Origin: G963665925 sp963678925
GTDB lineage: Bacteria > Bacillota > Clostridia > Peptostreptococcales > Acidaminobacteraceae
DNA length: 64,000 nt
Direction: 5' to 3'
NCBI GenBank assembly: GCA_963678925.1
Contig: OY787533.1
Span: 3,410,001 to 3,474,000 of the forward strand
In this document: positions 62,529 through 64,000 of the stretch, in pieces
Layout: each line of letters starts with the position of its first letter
Position numbering within the stretch: position 1 is the first letter of the stretch
Position numbers and translations under genes: made by a program
Notes under the pieces: generated by a model
Databases searched by the model: none
What the model saw: the letters and a program-made list of their open reading frames with translations, nothing else
What the model was told of the DNA's origin: nothing

Positions 62529-63425
62529 TTGGAATACAAGACACATGTCCTTGAATATACGGCAGTACAAAAGGATGCGGGCATGAAGCTCATGGACGTG
62601 CTGCATCAGAGCATGGAGCTGTCTGGAAGAATGATTAGACGCTCAAAAAAGGAAAAGGCAATCCGGCTCAATGCGCAGCGTGTATCTCTGAGCTCGCGTA
62701 TTAGAACAGGCGACCTGATTACCATAGAAATGACCATGGAAAAGAACATATTTGAGCCACAGGACATTCCCGTGACTGTGGTTTATGAAGACGCAGATAT
62801 TCTGGTGGTCAACAAACAGCCCTTTCTGGTTGTGCACCCAACAAAGGGACATCCTACAGGAACCCTTGCAAACGGCATAGCCAAGCTCTTTGAAAATGAA
62901 GGGCTTGATATTAAAATTCGTTTTATCAACAGACTGGACAGGGACACCTCCGGCCTGATGATGATTGCAAAAAATCCTTATGCCCAGACGGTCATTTCTG
63001 AACAGATGATTGAGGGAACCGTGGTTAAGGAGTACCTGGCTGTTGTCATGGGGTCTGTCAAAGAAGACAAGGGCACCATTTACGCGCCAATTGGTCTTGA
63101 AAACGAAGAAGACATTCAGAGAAAGGTCATGGCAGAGGGTAAGGACTGTGTGACCCATTATGAAGTGGTTGAGCGCTATGGGAATCAGGCCACGCTCGTT
63201 AAAATCCAGCTTGAAACGGGAAGAACCCATCAAATCCGTGTCCACTTCAGCCATATGGGCCACCCGCTCTTTGGAGACGAGCTTTACGGTGGAGACCATG
63301 AACACATCAACCGACAGGCCCTCCACTGTACACGCATGGTCTTTGAAAGACCAAGACCTAGAACACAGCTGGAGCTCAAGGCAGACTTGCCTGAAGACAT
63401 TAAGGCGCTTATAGACTGTTTATAA
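62529..63425 (+). CDS. RluA-family pseudouridine synthase
   Basis: 298 residues. An N-terminal S4-like domain (about 20-70: SGRMIRRSKKEKAIRLNAQRVSLSSRIRTGDLI) precedes the catalytic domain with VVNKQPFLVVHPTKGHPTGTL, the catalytic Asp in RLDRDTSGLMM and the late GRTHQIRVHFSHMGHPLFGDELYG block. It isomerises uridine in 23S rRNA (RluD-type) or tRNA; which position is not decided. TAGGAGGA lies 7 bases before the TTG at 62529; the longer in-frame reading starting at 62487 has no ribosome site. Confidence 0.92.
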   Translation: MEYKTHVLEYTAVQKDAGMKLMDVLHQSMELSGRMIRRSKKEKAIRLNAQRVSLSSRIRTGDLITIEMTMEKNIFEPQDIPVTVVYEDADILVVNKQPFLVVHPTKGHPTGTLANGIAKLFENEGLDIKIRFINRLDRDTSGLMMIAKNPYAQTVISEQMIEGTVVKEYLAVVMGSVKEDKGTIYAPIGLENEEDIQRKVMAEGKDCVTHYEVVERYGNQATLVKIQLETGRTHQIRVHFSHMGHPLFGDELYGGDHEHINRQALHCTRMVFERPRPRTQLELKADLPEDIKALIDCL

Positions 63426-63526
63426 AGTCCTTGTAAAGATACTTGGCTAATGAATCTATGAACCCTTGCCGGCAGAGATGAAAATACAGACCAAGCATTT
63501 ATACGCAGACAAGTGAGGTGAAAGAT

Positions 63527-64000
63527 ATGAACCCTGAGTTTATTAGCGTTACCGGCTTGACGAAAAACTATCAGATGGGTGAGGTTCTTGTTAAGGCAAT
63601 ACAGAATATCACCTTTTCCATTAAGGAAGGCGAGTTTGTTGTAATTCTTGGACCCTCAGGCTCAGGAAAGAGTACACTTCTCAATATCATTGGCGGAATG
63701 GACATTCCAAGCGAAGGACAAGTGATTTTCGATACCATCGATATAACGCACTTCAATGATAAGGAACTTACAGCGTATAGAAGAAATGAAGTCGGCTTTG
63801 TCTTTCAGTTCTATAACCTGATGGCCAATCTGACGGCACGTGAAAATGTGGAGCTTGCTACAGAAATTTGTTCAGAGCCCCTGGAAATAGATGAAATTAT
63901 GGAAGCGGTAGGTCTCGGTGAGCGTGAAAGTCACTTTCCTGCGCAGATGTCGGGTGGTGAACAGCAGCGTGTGGCCATAGCCAGAGCGGTGGCCAAGAAC
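63527..64000 (+). CDS. MacB/LolD-type ABC transporter ATPase (3' partial)
   Basis: Only the first 158 codons are inside the window. Walker A GPSGSGKSTL (about 41-50), Q-loop VFQFYNLMANLT, and signature MSGGEQQR followed by VAIARAVAKN; Walker B and the switch His are beyond the end. The sequence is closest to the MacB/LolD/FtsE group that pairs with an FtsX/MacB permease, usually the next gene. Substrate (antimicrobial peptide, lipoprotein or other) cannot be inferred. GAGGTG precedes the ATG. Confidence 0.9.
   Translation, partial: MNPEFISVTGLTKNYQMGEVLVKAIQNITFSIKEGEFVVILGPSGSGKSTLLNIIGGMDIPSEGQVIFDTIDITHFNDKELTAYRRNEVGFVFQFYNLMANLTARENVELATEICSEPLEIDEIMEAVGLGERESHFPAQMSGGEQQRVAIARAVAKN

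Noticed and set aside
1..64000. CRISPR arrays, tRNA or rRNA genes, insertion sequences, prophage
   Set aside because: I saw no regularly spaced repeats, no tRNA cloverleaf ending in CCA, no rRNA motif and no transposase, integrase or phage structural gene.

Overview
The window is about 45% GC, gene-dense and typical of a low- to mid-GC Gram-positive anaerobe (Bacillota, Clostridia). Evidence: strong AGGAGG ribosome sites with frequent TTG/GTG starts, two T-box leaders, many intrinsic terminators, lipoproteins, FabI with a FapR-like operator, and amino-acid fermentation genes (bcd-etfBA, hutI-fchA, SDR threonine dehydrogenase, glutaminase, PepD). The density of c-di-GMP and two-component proteins resembles Fusibacter/Acidaminobacter-type organisms, but the genus is an inference. 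No rRNA, tRNA, CRISPR array, transposase or phage gene was found.

Layout. 1-4431: signalling operon of a CheA-like kinase carrying a C-terminal CheX-like domain (5' end outside the window), a CheY-like regulator and an HD-GYP phosphodiesterase. 4445-11891: mutY, an EAL-CBS-GGDEF protein, a zinc-ribbon protein, a lipid kinase, greA, an AIM24-family protein and a GGDEF response regulator. 11892-13124: 1.2 kb without a convincing long gene. It holds a near-consensus promoter, a roughly 310-nt multi-hairpin RNA ending in a terminator, a 65-nt hairpin and degenerate hairpin repeats; this is the best candidate for something undescribed. 13125-16958: OmpR-type regulator with a frameshifted kinase, an unknown protein and a degenerate phosphoesterase.

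17165-22045: amino-acid genes (glsA, XRE-cupin regulator, ilvA behind an isoleucine-type T-box, pepD). 22185-33965: a maltose-type regulon with ABC ATPase, PucR/CdaR-like regulator, binding protein, two permeases, LacI repressor, maltose phosphorylase and beta-phosphoglucomutase. Matching LacI-type operators lie before the binding-protein gene and before the phosphorylase. Uptake, phosphorolysis to beta-glucose-1-phosphate and isomerisation to glucose-6-phosphate therefore form one unit. 34130-45136: plsC, a CheY protein, bcd-etfB-etfA, a lipoprotein, a diguanylate cyclase, asnS with its T-box, a response regulator plus Hpt pair, and an MgtC-family protein.

45359-49593: threonine dehydrogenase, hutI, fchA and a DegV protein. 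49594-52200: a palindromic repeat and a soluble cupin-PocR histidine kinase with an AraC-type regulator. 52628-56103: serine-type aminotransferase, serA and a DUF1015 protein. 56250-64000: patatin, a long glutamine synthetase, an AI-2E-family permease, fabI, an unknown protein, an RluA-type pseudouridine synthase and a truncated MacB/LolD-like ABC ATPase.
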